Assembly: GCA_018660265.1 (NCBI GenBank)
Contig: JABJKS010000051.1
Span: forward strand, 62,001 to 126,000
Reading direction: 5' to 3'
From: Rhodospirillaceae bacterium
GTDB lineage: Bacteria > Pseudomonadota > Alphaproteobacteria > GCA-2731375
DNA: 64,000 nucleotides
Each line of letters starts with the position of its first letter. The stretch's first letter is position 1. Both the position numbers and the translations under genes were made by a program. The notes under the pieces were generated by a model. The model was not told the origin of the DNA. It saw only the letters and a program-made list of their open reading frames with translations, and did no database searches. This document shows, piece by piece, positions 62,439-64,000 of this stretch.

Positions 62439-63422
62439 TCAGATCAAATTTCCAATACGCTCGATATTGGCCAATGCCTCGCCCTGGTCAAGGCCGGGCC
62501 ATTGCATGCGCATCAGAAAATGATCGCTGCCCGTAGCTTCGGCGCATTGCTGCAATTGATCGCGGACTTGGTAGATATCGCCGATCAGAAAATGTGCTGC
62601 GATAAATTCATCAAAGGCGGTTTCGAAGTCGCCAGCGCTTGCGCCTTCTTGGCCCCAGGCGGCATAGGTCGAATATTTTGCCAATAGCGGCCCACGGGAA
62701 ACTTCCCGGGCGTGGGCTGCATCGCGGCCAATGAAACATTCCCGCACGATGGGACATTTTGCGTCGTCGGCCAAGCCGTGGGCCCGGCGTTCGTTGCGGA
62801 ATATCTCGACGTATTCGGCCAGCTGGTCAAACGGCATGGTGGGTGCCGCCAGCCAGGCATCGGCCAGACGCGCTGCGCGCCGGACAGCTGCCTCCACATC
62901 GCCGCCCAGCCAGATCGGCGGGCGGGGTTGTTGTTTCGGGCGCACCCCGGGGCGGGCATTGTCCAACTGAAAATAGCGCCCTTGGTGATTGACGACCTCT
63001 TCGGTCCACAGGCGTTTGATGATCTCCAGGCCCTCGTTCATGCGCCCGACCCGGTTCTTGATGGAAACTCCCATGGCCTGAAACTCTTCTTCCCGATAAC
63101 CCAGGCCCGCAGCCAAAACGTAATTGCCGTTGGACAGCCAATCTATCGTGGCACCTTCTTCCGCCGCCAGGACCGGGTTCATCATGGACAACAACAACAC
63201 GCCCGGACCAATTTGCATCCCCGCAGCATCTTCCACCAATTGCCCCATAAGCGGCATGGTCTGAAACATACCCATGGGCCCGCTTAACAAATGCTGTCCC
63301 AACAACAAAGAGCAAAAGCCATTGTCGCGCGCCGTCCGAACCTGTTGGCGTAGATCAGCCAGGACCTGGCCCGGATCATCCTGGGCGCTCCACTGCGATG
63401 CGGTAAACATGCCAATGCGCAT
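62439..63422 (-). CDS. LLM-class flavin-dependent oxidoreductase (3)
   Basis: Third luciferase-like enzyme, 327 residues, with the classical monooxygenase layout: MFTASQWSAQDDPGQVLADLRQQVRTARDNGF, LVEDAAGMQIGPGVLLLSMMNPVLAAEEGATIDWLSNGNYVLAAGLGY, and PPIWLGGDVEAAVRRAARLAD. Strong Shine-Dalgarno GGAGGAAGA. 56 bp upstream of the hydratase gene, so probably the first gene of that operon. Divergent from the CMD gene. Substrate unknown. Confidence 0.86.
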   Translation of the reverse strand: MRIGMFTASQWSAQDDPGQVLADLRQQVRTARDNGFCSLLLGQHLLSGPMGMFQTMPLMGQLVEDAAGMQIGPGVLLLSMMNPVLAAEEGATIDWLSNGNYVLAAGLGYREEEFQAMGVSIKNRVGRMNEGLEIIKRLWTEEVVNHQGRYFQLDNARPGVRPKQQPRPPIWLGGDVEAAVRRAARLADAWLAAPTMPFDQLAEYVEIFRNERRAHGLADDAKCPIVRECFIGRDAAHAREVSRGPLLAKYSTYAAWGQEGASAGDFETAFDEFIAAHFLIGDIYQVRDQLQQCAEATGSDHFLMRMQWPGLDQGEALANIERIGNLI

Positions 63423-63462
63423 TTCGCTCTTCCTCCAATTTCGAACATTACGATGATTATTG

Positions 63463-63490
63463 TTGCAACCTTAAAGCAGTCGGCGATTAT
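63463..63490 (+). promoter_or_regulatory. Possible promoter of the CMD-family gene
   Basis: TTGCAA, a 16-bp spacer, GATTAT, in the 118-bp divergent region between the third luciferase-like gene and the gene at 63541. Four of six matches in each box. Confidence 0.4.
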
Positions 63491-63540
63491 GTGGCCAATC
63501 TTTAAAAATTTACCCACAATTTAGAATCTGGAGGAAGCCC

Positions 63541-64000
63541 ATGCCCCGCATACCCTATGCCAACCCGACCGACGCCAGCCTCGAACCCGATGCTGCGGCC
63601 CTGTTGCCCAAGATGCAGCCTTTAAACGTATTTAAAATCCTGGCCCACAGTGGCAAGGCCTTTGGTGCCTATACCCGTCTTGCCTCGGCGTTGCTGTATA
63701 AAAGCAAGATCGATCCGATATTGCGGGAAATGGCAATTGTGCGGGCCGGCATTATTTGCGGCTCCGGCTATGAAGTGTTTCAGCACGAACATATCAGCCG
63801 TGCGGTTGGCATGTCGGAGGAAAAAGTTCAGGCCCTGAAGGTCGGTGCCGACGACCCGGTATTCAATGAGACAGAGAAAGTTGTCCTGCGTTTAACGGAC
63901 GAAGTGGTCAAAAATACCAAGGCTTCTGACGAGACGTTTAACGCCGCCGCGGCGATTTTCGATCACCAGGAATTGGTGGAATTGATCATGTGCATCGGCT
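63541..64000 (+). CDS. Carboxymuconolactone decarboxylase family protein (partial)
   Basis: Runs off the window end; not in the ORF track. 153 codons are visible from ATG 63541 (MPRIPYANPTDASLEPDAAA), with GGAGG nine bases upstream. Seen: LREMAIVRAGIICGSGYEVFQHEHISRAVGMSEEKV, the CMD/AhpD-like helix pair. Only one cysteine, C at CGSGYE, is present where peroxidatic AhpD proteins have CxxC, so a peroxidase role is unlikely; similar single-Cys members are of unknown function. Confidence 0.84.
   Translation, partial: MPRIPYANPTDASLEPDAAALLPKMQPLNVFKILAHSGKAFGAYTRLASALLYKSKIDPILREMAIVRAGIICGSGYEVFQHEHISRAVGMSEEKVQALKVGADDPVFNETEKVVLRLTDEVVKNTKASDETFNAAAAIFDHQELVELIMCIG

Noticed and set aside
1-64000. 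CRISPR arrays, prophage or insertion sequences
   Set aside because: No regularly spaced repeats, integrase, transposase or terminal inverted repeats with target duplications were found.

Overview
The window reads as a chromosomal segment of an alphaproteobacterium, most likely a marine or aquatic member of the Rhodospirillales or a relative. The support is the housekeeping gene order (dapA-smpB, rpoZ-rsh-pyrE-pdxJ-acpS-lepB-rnc-era and pcm/tolC/popZ/valS), the presence of PopZ, which is restricted to Alphaproteobacteria, a palindromic intergenic repeat of the CGTCATCCCCGGG type, and moderate to high GC with many GTG and TTG starts. No phage, integrase, transposase, rRNA or CRISPR array was seen.

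Layout. 1-8.1 kb: dapA, smpB, a pentapeptide-repeat protein with an internal duplication, an unlisted 46-codon gene coupled by a GTGA overlap to an orphan sensor kinase, a parvulin, a family 5 uracil-DNA glycosylase paired with a NYN protein, and folK. 8.3-15.3 kb: the conserved stringent response / pyrimidine / vitamin B6 / acyl carrier / secretion / RNA block. 15.3-29.4 kb: accessory metabolism and transport (enoyl-CoA hydratase, oligopeptide-type binding protein with an MFS exporter, D-threonine-aldolase-type enzyme, SulP permease, a TauD-like dioxygenase, CoA-transferase divergent from an enolase-superfamily enzyme, MFS, EamA), with a terminator-ended structured RNA candidate at about 21.4 kb. 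29.4-35.4 kb: tRNA-Cys and the conserved pcm-tolC-popZ-valS block. 35.4-43.5 kb: hypothetical gene, SDR, EamA, a CinA-like amidase with an acyl-CoA dehydrogenase, a FitAB-type toxin-antitoxin operon with a perfect 35-bp operator abutting the start codon, an NTF2-like protein and a large chemoreceptor. 43.5-44.5 kb: AT-rich gap, an alcohol dehydrogenase remnant and a small lipoprotein. 44.6-51.8 kb: a codirectional catabolic run (MlrC-type peptidase, luciferase-like monooxygenase, omega-aminotransferase, alanine dehydrogenase, second luciferase-like monooxygenase, alpha/beta hydrolase). 51.8-64 kb: SDR and a single-chain acyl-CoA carboxylase, a FecR-domain protein followed by a second TauD paralog and ChaC, then a leftward operon of enoyl-CoA hydratase, CoA-binding protein, MetY, VOC and methyltransferase, a third luciferase-like enzyme and a truncated carboxymuconolactone-decarboxylase-family gene.

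How the genes work together. The accessory parts look like an oligotrophic heterotroph handling acyl-CoAs (two hydratases, a dehydrogenase, a CoA-transferase, a carboxylase) and amino or sulfonated compounds (aminotransferase plus alanine dehydrogenase for pyruvate recycling, two TauD-type dioxygenases, a SulP permease). The points most worth follow-up are the coupled micro-ORF and sensor kinase, the structured RNA candidate at 21.34-21.51 kb, the leaderless-looking FitAB operator, two independent 14-bp tandem duplications sitting on a start and a stop codon, and the fused acyl-CoA carboxylase. Everything was read by eye; family names come from motif recognition, not database searches.
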